A DNA stretch of 64,000 nucleotides from Streptomyces paradoxus (GTDB taxonomy: Bacteria; Actinomycetota; Actinomycetes; Streptomycetales; Streptomycetaceae). Numbering within the stretch: the stretch's first letter is position 1; the number at the start of each line of letters is the position of its first letter. Of the stretch, positions 32,392 through 41,513 are shown piece by piece. The DNA is taken from NCBI RefSeq assembly GCF_014202475.1, contig NZ_JACHGV010000019.1, forward strand, positions 1-64,000, given 5' to 3'. The notes beneath the pieces are model-generated. The model did no database searches. It was not told the origin of the DNA and saw only the letters and a program-made list of their open reading frames with translations. Made by a program: the position numbers and the translations under genes.

Positions 32392-34443
32392 TCAGGCCTT
32401 GGAACCAGCCGTCTCGTCCGGAACTCGCGTTGCCTGCCCACCCGGCCCGCGCCCGGCGAAACGCATGGCGACGCCCGCCCCCAGGTACAACGTGGCGACG
32501 ACCAGCAAGATGGCCTGATAGCCCGTCACAAGGGCCAGGTACTCGAGCGCGCCCCCGGTCAGCGCGCCCAGCAGATTCGCGCCGAACGCCGAGGTCGGGT
32601 CCGGAGCGAGCGCGAGGCGGTCCGAGAAGATGAGGTTGGCGCAGAAGATGGGGGCGAACGCCAGGGCGATGGCGGAGGCGAGCCGAGCGGCGAAAGGCAG
32701 CGAGAGCACGGCGTGCGCCGGGACGAGCCAGGCTGCCGCGAGAGAGGTGAAGAGCAGAAGCTGCAGCGCCATCTGGTTGACCCGCCGTAGCCTGCGCCGG
32801 ACTTCCACCGCGCCAAGGACCGCCAGCAGCACGCCGATGAAGACGAGGGCGTTGACCAGCCAGGTCGTACCGAAGTAGAGCGCGAAACCGATCACGTTCT
32901 TCGTTTCGAGCAACATGAAGGCCGCGCCCAGCAGGAACATGTCGGTATAGCGGAACGTACTTCGGATGCGGACCCCGGTCAGGCGTACCGACAGGAGCGT
33001 CACCAGCAGGATCGCGCCGAGCGCGCCCAGGTAGAGCGTGGGAATGGTCCGGTGGAGCAGATACGGGAAGGGGTGGTCATCGCTCGCGGCCGCCGGGACC
33101 GCGCCGCTGGGCTGCCAGCTCTGCCGGCAGGACTGGTCGGCGGGGGTCATTCCGGCCACCAGCACGGCGGCGTTCTTGTTGAACGTCGTCATACAGGGGG
33201 CATGGCCGTAGACGTGGTCGAGGGTGCCGGCGAAACGGTCGACCAACCAGCTTTTCCGGTAGTAGTTGTACATGGCGAATGCGCCGCCCGGCGCCAGATG
33301 GTCGCGCGCGGCCTCGAACGCCTGCTGAGTGAACAGGTAGCTCTCCAGGCGCAGATTGCTCGCGCCGGCCACCAGCGTCAGCGAGTCCGGCAGTGCCAGG
33401 ATGATGAGGTCGTACTTGGTGTTCGAGCGCTCGAGGAAGGCCCTTCCGTCGTCGATGTGGACATGCACCCTGGGATCGTCGTACGGCTGCGCGGGGTGCA
33501 GCTGCGCGCCGATCTGCTGGAGCCGGGGGTCGATCTCGACCGCGTCCACATGCTCCGCTTGATACGCCAGCGCGACCGCGACGTCATTGCCGTTGCCGGC
33601 CCCGATGACCAGCACGCGCTTGTGGGGGTTGTGGGGTGTCTGGTCGTACGCCTGCCGGTAGGGCGAGTTCTCGCGCATCAGCACCGGGAGCGGCGCGGTG
33701 CTCTGGTGCGGGACGCCGTTGGCGGAGATGTAGTGGGTCCGGGTCGAGGTCGGTGAGGTTTTGAGCTGGATCTTGTAGTAGGGCGACCAGAGGATGCCGG
33801 CCGTCGTCGTCTCCACGAACAGCACGGCGACCATCACGGTCAAGGGGATGCCGTGCAGCAGCGTGTTGCGGCGGCCGCCCAGGATCAGCAGGGCCACGGC
33901 GGCGAGTACGCCCCACACGACCGACGGAGCGCGGAGCCAGGACAGCACAGCGAAGGACACCGAGCCGGTGAGGCTTCCGAGCAGGTCGTAGCGGTAGGCG
34001 TCGAGCGAGGGAAGCTGACGGAAGAGGTCGGCTGTGATCTTGCCGATCCCAGCCATGATCACCGCGGTCAGCAGGAAGATAACCGGCAGCGTCACCCACT
34101 CGGGAAGGCCGGTGGTCTTCACGGCGGTGAAGTAGAGGACCTGGTCGCTGCTCTGACGCACCTGCACCGGATACTCGCGTACCAGGACGACGAGAAGCAC
34201 GAGCGGGATCGGTGTCCAGCGTTTGAGCCAGTGTCCGCGCTCGGCAGGAATCAGGAACCCGATGCCGATGCCGATGCCGAGGAACGACCCCAGCAGGATG
34301 AAGTTCGAAAAGTAGCTGAGGTGGACGACATTGGCGCCGGCCCATCTGATCAGCGCCAGCTCGACGAAGAGCATAGTGGCGCTGGCCAGCATGAGCCTCA
34401 GGCGCACCGAGCTTCCATTTTGCCCGATTTTGACCAGATTCAC
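32392..34443 (-). CDS. Membrane-embedded spermidine-synthase-like protein
   Basis: The 683-residue protein has about seven transmembrane helices (residues 18-225), a soluble Rossmann methyltransferase-like domain (about 270-440) and about seven more helices (460-670). The cofactor loop is GAGNGND (281-287), followed by acidic Glu303 in VEIDP and Asp331-Asp332 in HIDDGRAF. Soluble aminopropyltransferases have GGGDG and a gatekeeping Asp-rich loop; here the loop is ALPDSLTLVAG. Function of such fused membrane forms is not established; they may modify a lipid or polyamine. It lies in the accessory region with no operon partner. Confidence 0.8.
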   Translation of the reverse strand: MNLVKIGQNGSSVRLRLMLASATMLFVELALIRWAGANVVHLSYFSNFILLGSFLGIGIGIGFLIPAERGHWLKRWTPIPLVLLVVLVREYPVQVRQSSDQVLYFTAVKTTGLPEWVTLPVIFLLTAVIMAGIGKITADLFRQLPSLDAYRYDLLGSLTGSVSFAVLSWLRAPSVVWGVLAAVALLILGGRRNTLLHGIPLTVMVAVLFVETTTAGILWSPYYKIQLKTSPTSTRTHYISANGVPHQSTAPLPVLMRENSPYRQAYDQTPHNPHKRVLVIGAGNGNDVAVALAYQAEHVDAVEIDPRLQQIGAQLHPAQPYDDPRVHVHIDDGRAFLERSNTKYDLIILALPDSLTLVAGASNLRLESYLFTQQAFEAARDHLAPGGAFAMYNYYRKSWLVDRFAGTLDHVYGHAPCMTTFNKNAAVLVAGMTPADQSCRQSWQPSGAVPAAASDDHPFPYLLHRTIPTLYLGALGAILLVTLLSVRLTGVRIRSTFRYTDMFLLGAAFMLLETKNVIGFALYFGTTWLVNALVFIGVLLAVLGAVEVRRRLRRVNQMALQLLLFTSLAAAWLVPAHAVLSLPFAARLASAIALAFAPIFCANLIFSDRLALAPDPTSAFGANLLGALTGGALEYLALVTGYQAILLVVATLYLGAGVAMRFAGRGPGGQATRVPDETAGSKA

Positions 34444-34899
34444 GGTCGTTCACAGTGCCACTTCCGGAGCGGCGAGTCGAGATGCTGGGCCGGTTCAAGG
34501 AGCGGATTGCGCTCAGAGGGCTGTCCGGACCGCCTCCGCCCACGCCGCCTGCGCGAGCGCCGACTCCAACGTCAATTCCGTAGCCACTAGTCGACTGCTT
34601 CCACCTCCACCAGGCCCGGAACAACGCATGCGACCAGCTCTGCATCGCTGCCTGACCCGGGTATCAGGCGGGCGCCACGACGATGCCGTCGGCACCGTCG
34701 GGGCGGCCGACGGCGGCGAGGACGAGGCGGAGGAAGCACTCGGTCAACTCGGTCGAGGTAATGCTCAGGCGCCCATGCCGCCCGGCACCACGGCAGGGCC
34801 GTCGGCCGCGTCACCTGTCCCCGCACCGGCGCGCTGCGCGAACGCCGCCCACCGTACGGGCTCTGGCTGGCTGCGCGGGTGGTGGGTGTCCGGCTCGGG

Positions 34900-35523
34900 C
34901 GATGCCGCAGATCCGGATGGTGAGTCGTAGAGCGCGTACGGACGTGCAGGAGGGGCGGCGGGAGGTGGCCGGCATTGGATGCGAGCAATCGGTGCCGTAC
35001 GGGGTCGTACATCGCGTACAGGCAGGTCGCCGTGTGCTCGGTGCCCAAACGCGCCGCTTGCTCGTCGAGGTGGTGCAGAATTTCGTCCGGCGGGAGATCG
35101 AGTCCGGCCAGGGTCTGCACGATGGTGCGCAGCTGGCCCATGATCGCGGCCGACGTCTGGAATGGCCCATCACATCGCCGATGACCAGCGCGACCCTGCT
35201 GCCCGGCAGCGGAATCGCGTCGTACCAGTCGCCGCCGACCTGCGCGGTGCGCCAGGCCGCCAGATAGCGACTGGCCAGCAGGACTCCGGCCGGCTCGGGC
35301 AGCGACGGCGGGAGCATCGTGCGCTGGAGCGCATCCGCGACGGATGCCTCACGCGCGTACAGCACCGCCTTGTGCATTCCGAGAGCCGTGTGTGTGGCGA
35401 GTTGGGAGGCGACGAGCAGGTCGTCACCAGTGAAGTCGGCCCTGGCAGGTCCGCGGATGAGGACGACGCTGCCCAGGGCCTGAGTCCGACCGTGCAGCGG
35501 AGCGAGGATCAGCCGTCGTCCCG
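34900..35523 (-). pseudogene. Broken GAF-SpoIIE phosphatase gene
   Basis: On the minus strand, sequence from 35523 encodes a GAF tail (LILAPLHGRTQALGSVVLIR, then DLLVASQLATHTALGMHKA) joined to a PP2C start (TMLPPSLPEP, VGGDWYDAIPLPG, ALVIGDVMGHS). The frame shifts near 35150 and continues as MGQLRTIVQTLAGLDLPPDE to ASNAGHLPPPLLHV near 34930. The N-terminal sensor part and the rest of the phosphatase C-terminus are absent. This is a decayed relative of proteins such as the one at 22356-24815. Confidence 0.65.
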
Positions 35524-35754
35524 GCGGCGATCAGCAGGCGCACGGGCGAGGGAGACCCATTCCCGTCGCGTCCTGCCTTCCGTCATCCGCCGTCGAAACC
35601 AGGAGGCGAGGGAGGAGTCGCCGGGAGCGGCCGCCGGCGCAGGACCCCGGCCAGGGCAGAGACGACGGCACTCACGGAGCGCGCGGCGTCCAGCGCCTCC
35701 TGCATGCCTGCCACCATGCAGATGAGCCGGTGCCCTGTGAACCGGCACACCGTG

Positions 35755-36261
35755 TCATTCCGGTGGAATGCGAAACTCGAATGTGGGACGGTCCCACGGC
35801 ACGACGGGCGGGTTCGCGAGCGCGGTCCCGGTCCGCACTGCACCGACGCGGTGGTAGAAGTCCTCGGCGGGAAGATGCGACACGACCTTGACACGGTCGA
35901 GCCCGGCGGCACGGGCCTCGGACTGCATGTGCCCAACGAGCAGTCGTCCAATACCACGTCCTTGCGCTCCGTCGGCGACGAACAGCAGGTCGAGCTCCGG
36001 TGGAGCAAGGACGAGCGAGTAGAACCCGATGACCCGGCCTCCATACTCGTCGGCGCCGACGGCCACGAAGGCGCGATGCGCCTCGATGTAATCAGGACCA
36101 ACCCGGTAGCCCGCCACTGCGGCTGCGTACTTACCCTCGTAAGCGCCTGAGCCACGCACGAGCCGCGTGAGCCGTTTGGCATCCCGAGCGACTGCCCTCC
36201 GTATCGTGATCGGCTGGATGATCCGGGAAGTGCGTGAACTCATCGGGAGAGTATTTCGCAC
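35755..36261 (-). CDS. GNAT-family N-acetyltransferase
   Basis: The 168-residue protein has the acetyl-CoA loop GAQGRGIGRLL in the expected place after LDLLFVAD, and the beta-4/beta-5 segment GRVIGFYSLVL. Family members transfer acetyl groups to amines; the acceptor is unknown. The start could be at 36261 or at ATG 36243. I considered a toxin-antitoxin pair with an upstream DUF1778 gene but see no such partner. The flanks are non-coding or degraded. Confidence 0.72.
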   Translation of the reverse strand: MRNTLPMSSRTSRIIQPITIRRAVARDAKRLTRLVRGSGAYEGKYAAAVAGYRVGPDYIEAHRAFVAVGADEYGGRVIGFYSLVLAPPELDLLFVADGAQGRGIGRLLVGHMQSEARAAGLDRVKVVSHLPAEDFYHRVGAVRTGTALANPPVVPWDRPTFEFRIPPE

Positions 36262-36668
36262 CGGGGAGTGCCTTCCTGCGGCGGGTCGGCTGCGCGAGCC
36301 AGTACTTCGAGTCCGCCGCGATCTGCGTCACCGGCTTCGACGGCGTCGACCCCAGGTTGAACGATCTACGGAGGGCCACGAGGTTGTCGTCTGCGCCGAG
36401 TGCGATACGTACCGGGACTGGCTCAGCATCTCCCCCGGCGGCCAGGATGGCTGCGGTGCCGCACCGGGCACCAGCAGCCCGAAACGCTTCTGGACGCCGC
36501 CTGGTTCAACCGGCACTGCGGCCCCTCGGACGCGATGCACGCCACGTTCGAGGACTGCCTGCGCCACCTCGGCCACTGTTCCCCTCCCCCACGACCCCAC
36601 CGGCCCGCGGTCCCCGGACTGCCCAACTGCCACTTGGCTTCAAGGGTTCTGTCCGCGCCTCTGTGCCG
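36262..36668. other. Intergenic stretch without a recognisable gene
   Basis: All frames here are open only because of base composition. On the plus strand, CAECDTYRDWLSI followed after a frame change by WFNRHCGPSDAMHATFEDC hints at a decayed small Cys/His protein, but I cannot assign it. Confidence 0.4.
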
Positions 36669-37479
36669 CTAACTGGCCCTAAGGCAGTGGGTGATCAGGC
36701 AGGCGGCGAGGCCGAGGAAGGCCTCATGGATGTCGGCGCGTCGTTTCCACCGGATCCGTAAGCGGCGGAAGCCGTGCAGCCAGGAGATCGTCCGCTCGAC
36801 GACCCGGCGGAAGGTGCCCAGGCCGGTGCCGTGGGGTTGTCCCCGCTCCGCGATCGCGGGCCGGATGCCGCGCTGCCGCAGCAGACGGCGGTACTTGTCG
36901 TGGTCATAGCCGCGGTCCGCGAAGAGCATGTCGGGCCGCCTGCGCGGCCGGCCGACCACCCCAGCGACGGGTGGAATCTTGTCCAGCAGCGGCAGCAGTT
37001 GGGTGACGTCGTTGCGGTTTCCACCGGTCAGCGACACCACGAGCGGGATCCCTTGGCCGTCGGTGATGACGTGGTGTTTGCTGCCCGGCCGTGCGCGTCG
37101 ACCGGGCTGGGCCCGCTTTTGGGCCCCTGCGTGCAGCCCGGACGTGGGAGGAGTCGATCACCGCCCGCGACCAGTCCAACTGGTTCTTCGACCGCAGCCT
37201 GTTCAGCAGCAGCTGGTGGAGCTGATCCCAGACGCCTGCCTCGTTCCAAGCGGCAAGGCGGCGCCAGCAGGTCATGCCCGAACCGAAGCCGAGCTCCTGG
37301 GGGAGGTACTCCCACTGGATGCCGGTGTGCAGAACGAACAGGATGCCGCACAGGGCCTGCCGGTCCGGCACCCGCGGCCGGCCCTCGACCTGCTTCGGAG
37401 GCGGTTCTGGCAGCAACGGCTCAATGAGCGACCACAGTTCGTCCGACACGATCCACGGCCGCGACTGACGCTTCCCCAT
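36669..37479 (-). mobile_element. IS5-family transposase, two-frame, probably inactive
   Basis: The first frame (37479 to about 37120) encodes the DUF4096-type N-terminus (WIVSDELWSLIEPLLP, CGILFVLHTGIQWEYLP) and the first catalytic Asp in VIDSSHVRA. The second (about 37060 to 36669) has the DDE C-terminus (LTGGNRNDVTQLLPLLD, LFADRGYDHDKYR, VERTISWLHGFRRLRIRWKR). A short KSGPSPVD stretch is readable only in the third frame. So one shift occurs at CCAAAAGC (about 37120) and another near GTCGACGCGC (about 37100); the first could be programmed as in related IS elements, the second looks like a one-base loss. I find no convincing terminal inverted repeats at the ends. Confidence 0.75.
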
Positions 37480-38090
37480 GTCCTCATCAACGAACGATCA
37501 GGCTGACAGTCAGGGCTGGAACGCAGGACTGGTCATGCCGCATCGCCGACGCATGAGCAAGGAGCTGCCCAGCTGCACAACCGTGGCCTCGCCAGTAGCC
37601 CGCAACGCCGCAACCGACGATCACATCAACGCGTTCCAGAGATCATTTACGGGCTGCGCAAAGGTTCGGAGCGCTCGGGCTTCCGACGCTCTGGTGAAGG
37701 CCTCCTGGCGCACCGACGGCAACCAGGAAGTGAGCCCCTGTCCCAGCTGAGCAACATGCCCGAGTTCGACGCAGCGTAGTCAGCACCAAGTCAGCACCAA
37801 GTCGGCACGGGACAGGTGAGGACGGGTGATGACGTGGGCTTTTCAGTCAGCACCCAACCAGCACGGGAGTCAGCACTGCGCCGTCATTTCACCCCGAACC
37901 AGCGTTACCAGACAGCGATCGTTTCGACCGCCCCCGGGCCCCTGAACCACCCTTCCCTGAGCCATCATGGTGGCTGCGCGCATACCCCACCCGCCAACTA
38001 TGTAGTCCCACCACATGTGCCCCTGACCTGCACGTTCCTACCGTGTGCGAACACGTACCCGTCCCCACCGCACACGAGGAAGTGGCGCCC
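37480..38090. other. Gene-free region with short repeats between the transposase and the MHS transporter
   Basis: No credible gene is visible in these 611 bases. The plus-strand frame ending SQLSNMPEFDAA-stop at 37778 may be the tail of a lost gene, possibly an integrase. The AGTCAGCAC repeats follow directly. GAGGA at 38076-38080 is the ribosome site of the next gene. Confidence 0.45.
37778..37878. repeat. Cluster of AGTCAGCAC direct repeats
   Basis: AGTCAGCACCA occurs at 37778-37788 and again at 37789-37799 in exact tandem. A variant AGTCGGCAC follows at 37800-37808, and AGTCAGCAC recurs at 37845-37853 and 37868-37876. Five same-direction copies in 100 bases just after a stop codon resemble arm-type recombinase sites or plasmid iterons. 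Confidence 0.7.
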
Positions 38091-39482
38091 ATGGCCTCCG
38101 CATCCACCGCCCCACCACCCCAGGGCAACCTCAAGCGCATCGTCGCCGCGTCCCTCATCGGCACCACCATCGAGTGGTACGACTTCTTCCTCTACGGCTC
38201 CGCCGCCGCGCTCGTGTTCAACAAGCTGTTCTTCCCGGACTCCGACCCGCTCGTCGGCACCCTGCTGTCGTTCCTGACGTACGCCGTCGGGTTCGCCGCC
38301 CGGCCGCTCGGCGCGCTGGTGTTCGGGCACTACGGCGACCGGCTCGGGCGCAAGAAGCTGCTGGTGCTGAGTCTGCTGCTGATGGGCGGGGCGACCTTCG
38401 CCATCGGGCTGCTGCCGACGCACGCCACCATCGGGTCGGCCGCACCGGTGCTGCTCACCGTGCTCCGGCTGGTCCAGGGGTTCGCACTCGGCGGTGAGTG
38501 GGGCGGTGCCGTGCTGCTGGTGTCGGAGCACGGGGACGCGCGGCGGCGTGGGTTCTGGGCGTCGTGGCCGCAGACCGGAGCACCGGCCGGGCAGCTCCTC
38601 GCCACCGGTGTGCTGTCGCTGCTCACTGCCCTGCTGTCGGACGCCGCGTTCGGCAGCTGGGGGTGGCGGATCCCGTTCCTGCTCTCCGGGGTGCTGGTGA
38701 TCGTCGGTTTGTGGATTCGTCTTTCTGTCGATGAATCGCCGGTCTTCCAGCAGGCGTTGGCGCAGGCCGAGGCCCGCAAGGCGGACGCGGGCGCGGAGGC
38801 CGAGAAGCTGCCGCTCGTCGCCGTGCTGCGGCACCACTGGCGTGACGTCCTGGTCGCCATGGGCGCCCGCATGGCGGAGAACATCAGCTACTACGTCATC
38901 ACCGCGTTCATCCTCGTCTACGCCACCACCTCGGCCGGTGTCTCCAAGCAGACCGCGCTCAACGCGGTGCTCATCGCCTCGGCCGTGCACTTCGCCGTCA
39001 TCCCCGGGTGGGGCGCGCTGTCCGACCGGATCGGCCGCCGGCCGGTGTATCTGATGGGTGCGGTCGGGGTCGGGCTGTGGATGTTCCCGTTCTTCTCGCT
39101 CATCGACACCGGCGGCTTCGGCAACCTGATCCTCGCCGTGACGGTCGGACTGGTCCTGCACGGGGCGATGTACGCGCCCCAGGCCGCGTTCTTCTCCGAG
39201 ATGTTCGCGACGCGCATGCGTTACTCCGGTGCGTCGATCGGTGCGCAGTTCGCCTCGGTGGCCGCGGGCGCGCCCGCGCCGCTGATCGCCACCGCGCTGC
39301 TGTCCGACTACGGCAGTTCGACGCCGATCGCGCTGTACGTCATCGCCGCCTCCCTGCTCACGGTCGTCGCGGTGGCGGCGGCCAAGGAAACGCGCCACCG
39401 GGACCTGGCCGATGTCGCGGTTCCCGCCGGCCAGGGCGCGGACCGGAAGGCCGCCGCCCCGGAGGACGCCCGCACCGCCTGA
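38091..39482 (+). CDS. MHS-family (MFS) metabolite/H+ symporter
   Basis: The 463-residue inner-membrane protein has 12 predicted helices and the MHS signature TTIEWYDFFLYG near residue 24. The MFS motif GDRLGRKKLLVL follows helix 2, and a second, SDRIGRRPVYL, follows helix 8. MHS proteins import shikimate, alpha-ketoglutarate, proline/betaine or similar acids with protons. The ATG at 38091 has GAGGA 10 bases upstream; an upstream in-frame ATG at 38043 lacks one. It converges with the PucR regulator gene, and a 3-hydroxybutyrate-dehydrogenase-like gene follows that, so a hydroxy-acid substrate is plausible. Confidence 0.87.
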   Translation: MASASTAPPPQGNLKRIVAASLIGTTIEWYDFFLYGSAAALVFNKLFFPDSDPLVGTLLSFLTYAVGFAARPLGALVFGHYGDRLGRKKLLVLSLLLMGGATFAIGLLPTHATIGSAAPVLLTVLRLVQGFALGGEWGGAVLLVSEHGDARRRGFWASWPQTGAPAGQLLATGVLSLLTALLSDAAFGSWGWRIPFLLSGVLVIVGLWIRLSVDESPVFQQALAQAEARKADAGAEAEKLPLVAVLRHHWRDVLVAMGARMAENISYYVITAFILVYATTSAGVSKQTALNAVLIASAVHFAVIPGWGALSDRIGRRPVYLMGAVGVGLWMFPFFSLIDTGGFGNLILAVTVGLVLHGAMYAPQAAFFSEMFATRMRYSGASIGAQFASVAAGAPAPLIATALLSDYGSSTPIALYVIAASLLTVVAVAAAKETRHRDLADVAVPAGQGADRKAAAPEDARTA

Positions 39483-39506
39483 CCCTCCAAGAGCAGTGAT
39501 CTCCGG

Positions 39507-39533
39507 CCCCCGTACGTAGGCTGCGTACGGGGG
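39507..39533. terminator. Bidirectional terminator between the MHS transporter and PucR genes
   Basis: CCCCCGTACG (39507-39516) pairs perfectly with CGTACGGGGG (39524-39533) around a 7-base loop. It fills most of the 51-base gap between convergent stop codons. Confidence 0.82.
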
Positions 39534-41456
39534 TCAGCGCTGTTCCGGTGCCGACAACCGGTGCAGGCGCAGGGCGAGTTGGATCTCCAGAGCCCGCGCC
39601 GGGCTCTGCCAGTCGTCGCCGAGGAGGCGGCCGACGCGCTCCAGGCGCTGGGCGACGGTGTTCACATGGACGTGCAGCTCGTCCTTGGTGCGGGCGGGAC
39701 TCATGCCGCAGGCGAAGTAGGCGTCGAGGGTGCGCAGCAGTTCCGTGCCGCGTCGGCGGTCGTAGGCGACGACCTCGCCGATGGTGCGGTCGACGAAACC
39801 GGGGATGTCCCGGTCGCCGGCCAGGAGCAGTCCGAGGAAGCCGAAGTCCTCGGCGGCGGCTCCGTCCCCGAAGCGGCCGAGGACGCGCAGCGCTTCGAGG
39901 CAGCGGCGGGCCTCCGCGTAGGCCGTCGCCACGGTCTCGGGGCGGGTGGCGAGGTCCTCGGCGGGTGCGGAAGCGCCGACGGTGACCGGGGCGTGGACCG
40001 CCGTGCCCAGATGCCGGGCGGCCCGTCGGGCCACGTCGGTGGCGGTGTCGGCAGGGCCGAGGGGCAGCAGCAGGACGGTGCCGCCGTCGCGGGCGGCGGC
40101 CAGGCCGTGCCGGGTCGCGGCCAGGTGGGACGCCGCCGCTGCCAGGCGTCGGCGGGCGTCCGCCTCCTGGTCGGCGCCGGCCGCACCGCCCTCCAGCCGC
40201 GCGGCCAGCACCACGTGGAGCGCGTCGAGGTCGGCATGGAGCCGGGCCGCGCGCTCCCGCAGCAGGCGCGGGTCGCGGTCGCGGGCGTCCAGCAGGTCGT
40301 CCAGCAGCTCACCGCGCACGCGTTGCTCGGCCTCGGCGGCGGATCTGCGGGCCAGGAGCAGCAGGGAGGTGACCATGGCGGCGCGCTCCAGGGTGCGCTG
40401 GTCGACCGGGTCGAGTCCCGGGTGCCCGCGCAGCACCAGAGCGCCGAGCAGCTCGCCCCCGGCGGCGACGGCGGCGATCCAGTCGTCCTCGTGCAGCACC
40501 GCGTGCCCCTGCGCGCCGGACTTCTCCAGGGCCCCGGCGGGTGCGGCGGCGGCCTCGGCGAACTCGACGGTGCCGTCGAGGATCTCGGAGACGGCGGCGG
40601 CCACGTCGTGCACCCCGCCGCCGCGCAGGACGAGTTCGGCGAGCCGGTCGTGCACGTCGGAGGCGCGCTCGATGACGCCGCTGCGGTCCCTGATGATCTC
40701 GTTCGCCCGCTCCAGGCCGGCCAGGGCCGACCTGGTCTCGGCGAGCAGGTTGGCGGTGTCGATGGCGGCCGCGGCGAGGGCGGCGAAGGAGCCGAGCAGG
40801 GCGATCTGCTCCCGCTCGAAGACCCGGGCGCGGCGGTCCGCGGCGAACAGCACGCCGATGACGTGGTGCCCGAGCGTCAGCGGCACGCCGAGGATGGCGA
40901 CCAGCCCCTCGTCCCGCACGCCCGCGTCGATGGTGAGGGTGTGCTGGAAACGGTCGTCCTTGAAGTAGTCGTCGGTGACATAGGGGCGCGCGGTCTGCGC
41001 GACCAGGCCGCCGAGCCCCTCCCCCATGCCGAGCCGCAGCTGCTGGAAGCGGGCCGCGACCGAGCCCTCGGTGACCCGCATGTAGGTGTCGCCGCGCTCG
41101 GTGTCGTTCAGGCTGAGGTAGGCGACGTCCGTGCCCAGCAGTGAGCGGGCGCGCTGCACGATCGCCTGGAGAACCGCGTCGAGGTCGCGCAGCCCGGCCA
41201 GGTCGTGAGCCGTCTCGAACAGGGCGGACAGCTCGGCCTCGCGCCGGCGTCGTCCCTCCAGCTCCGCGCGTACGCGCAGGGCGAGCGGCTTGGCCTGCCG
41301 GAGCGCGGCGATCCACTCCGCCGGGCGCCCTTCGGCACGCGCGAGCAGCTCCGGCTGCTCGTAGGCGTCGGCCGACGCACCCCGGGCCAGGAGCTCGAGG
41401 AACGGCATTTCGGCAACCTGCACGTGATCGCTGGACATGCTCACAGGATTCACCAT
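39534..41456 (-). CDS. PucR/CdaR-type regulator with GAF domain
   Basis: The 640-residue cytoplasmic regulator has an N-terminal helical region, a GAF domain (about 85-245, with LLGTDVAYLSLND and VTDDYFKDDRF), a central GGDEF-related CdaR domain (about 300-520) and a C-terminal PucR helix-turn-helix (about 575-632, DELHVHVNTVAQRLERVGRLLG). The start may be ATG 41456 or, six codons in, ATG 41438; neither is decided by a ribosome site. It ends at the bidirectional terminator and is followed upstream by the SDR gene in the same direction, 57 bases apart. It probably controls the transporter and dehydrogenase on either side. Confidence 0.85.
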   Translation of the reverse strand: MVNPVSMSSDHVQVAEMPFLELLARGASADAYEQPELLARAEGRPAEWIAALRQAKPLALRVRAELEGRRRREAELSALFETAHDLAGLRDLDAVLQAIVQRARSLLGTDVAYLSLNDTERGDTYMRVTEGSVAARFQQLRLGMGEGLGGLVAQTARPYVTDDYFKDDRFQHTLTIDAGVRDEGLVAILGVPLTLGHHVIGVLFAADRRARVFEREQIALLGSFAALAAAAIDTANLLAETRSALAGLERANEIIRDRSGVIERASDVHDRLAELVLRGGGVHDVAAAVSEILDGTVEFAEAAAAPAGALEKSGAQGHAVLHEDDWIAAVAAGGELLGALVLRGHPGLDPVDQRTLERAAMVTSLLLLARRSAAEAEQRVRGELLDDLLDARDRDPRLLRERAARLHADLDALHVVLAARLEGGAAGADQEADARRRLAAAASHLAATRHGLAAARDGGTVLLLPLGPADTATDVARRAARHLGTAVHAPVTVGASAPAEDLATRPETVATAYAEARRCLEALRVLGRFGDGAAAEDFGFLGLLLAGDRDIPGFVDRTIGEVVAYDRRRGTELLRTLDAYFACGMSPARTKDELHVHVNTVAQRLERVGRLLGDDWQSPARALEIQLALRLHRLSAPEQR

Positions 41457-41513
41457 GACCGGCCCGCCCCGTCAGCCCTGTGGACAACTGCCCCGGCCGA
41501 CGGGACCGGCTGC

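Noticed and set aside
35755..36379. Toxin-antitoxin pair with the GNAT gene
   Set aside because: No DUF1778-type antitoxin is readable upstream and the GNAT protein lacks the TacT-type features.
37478..37750. A 90-codon plus-strand frame after the transposase
   Set aside because: No recognisable domain, no ribosome site; treated as non-coding apart from a possible integrase tail in another frame.
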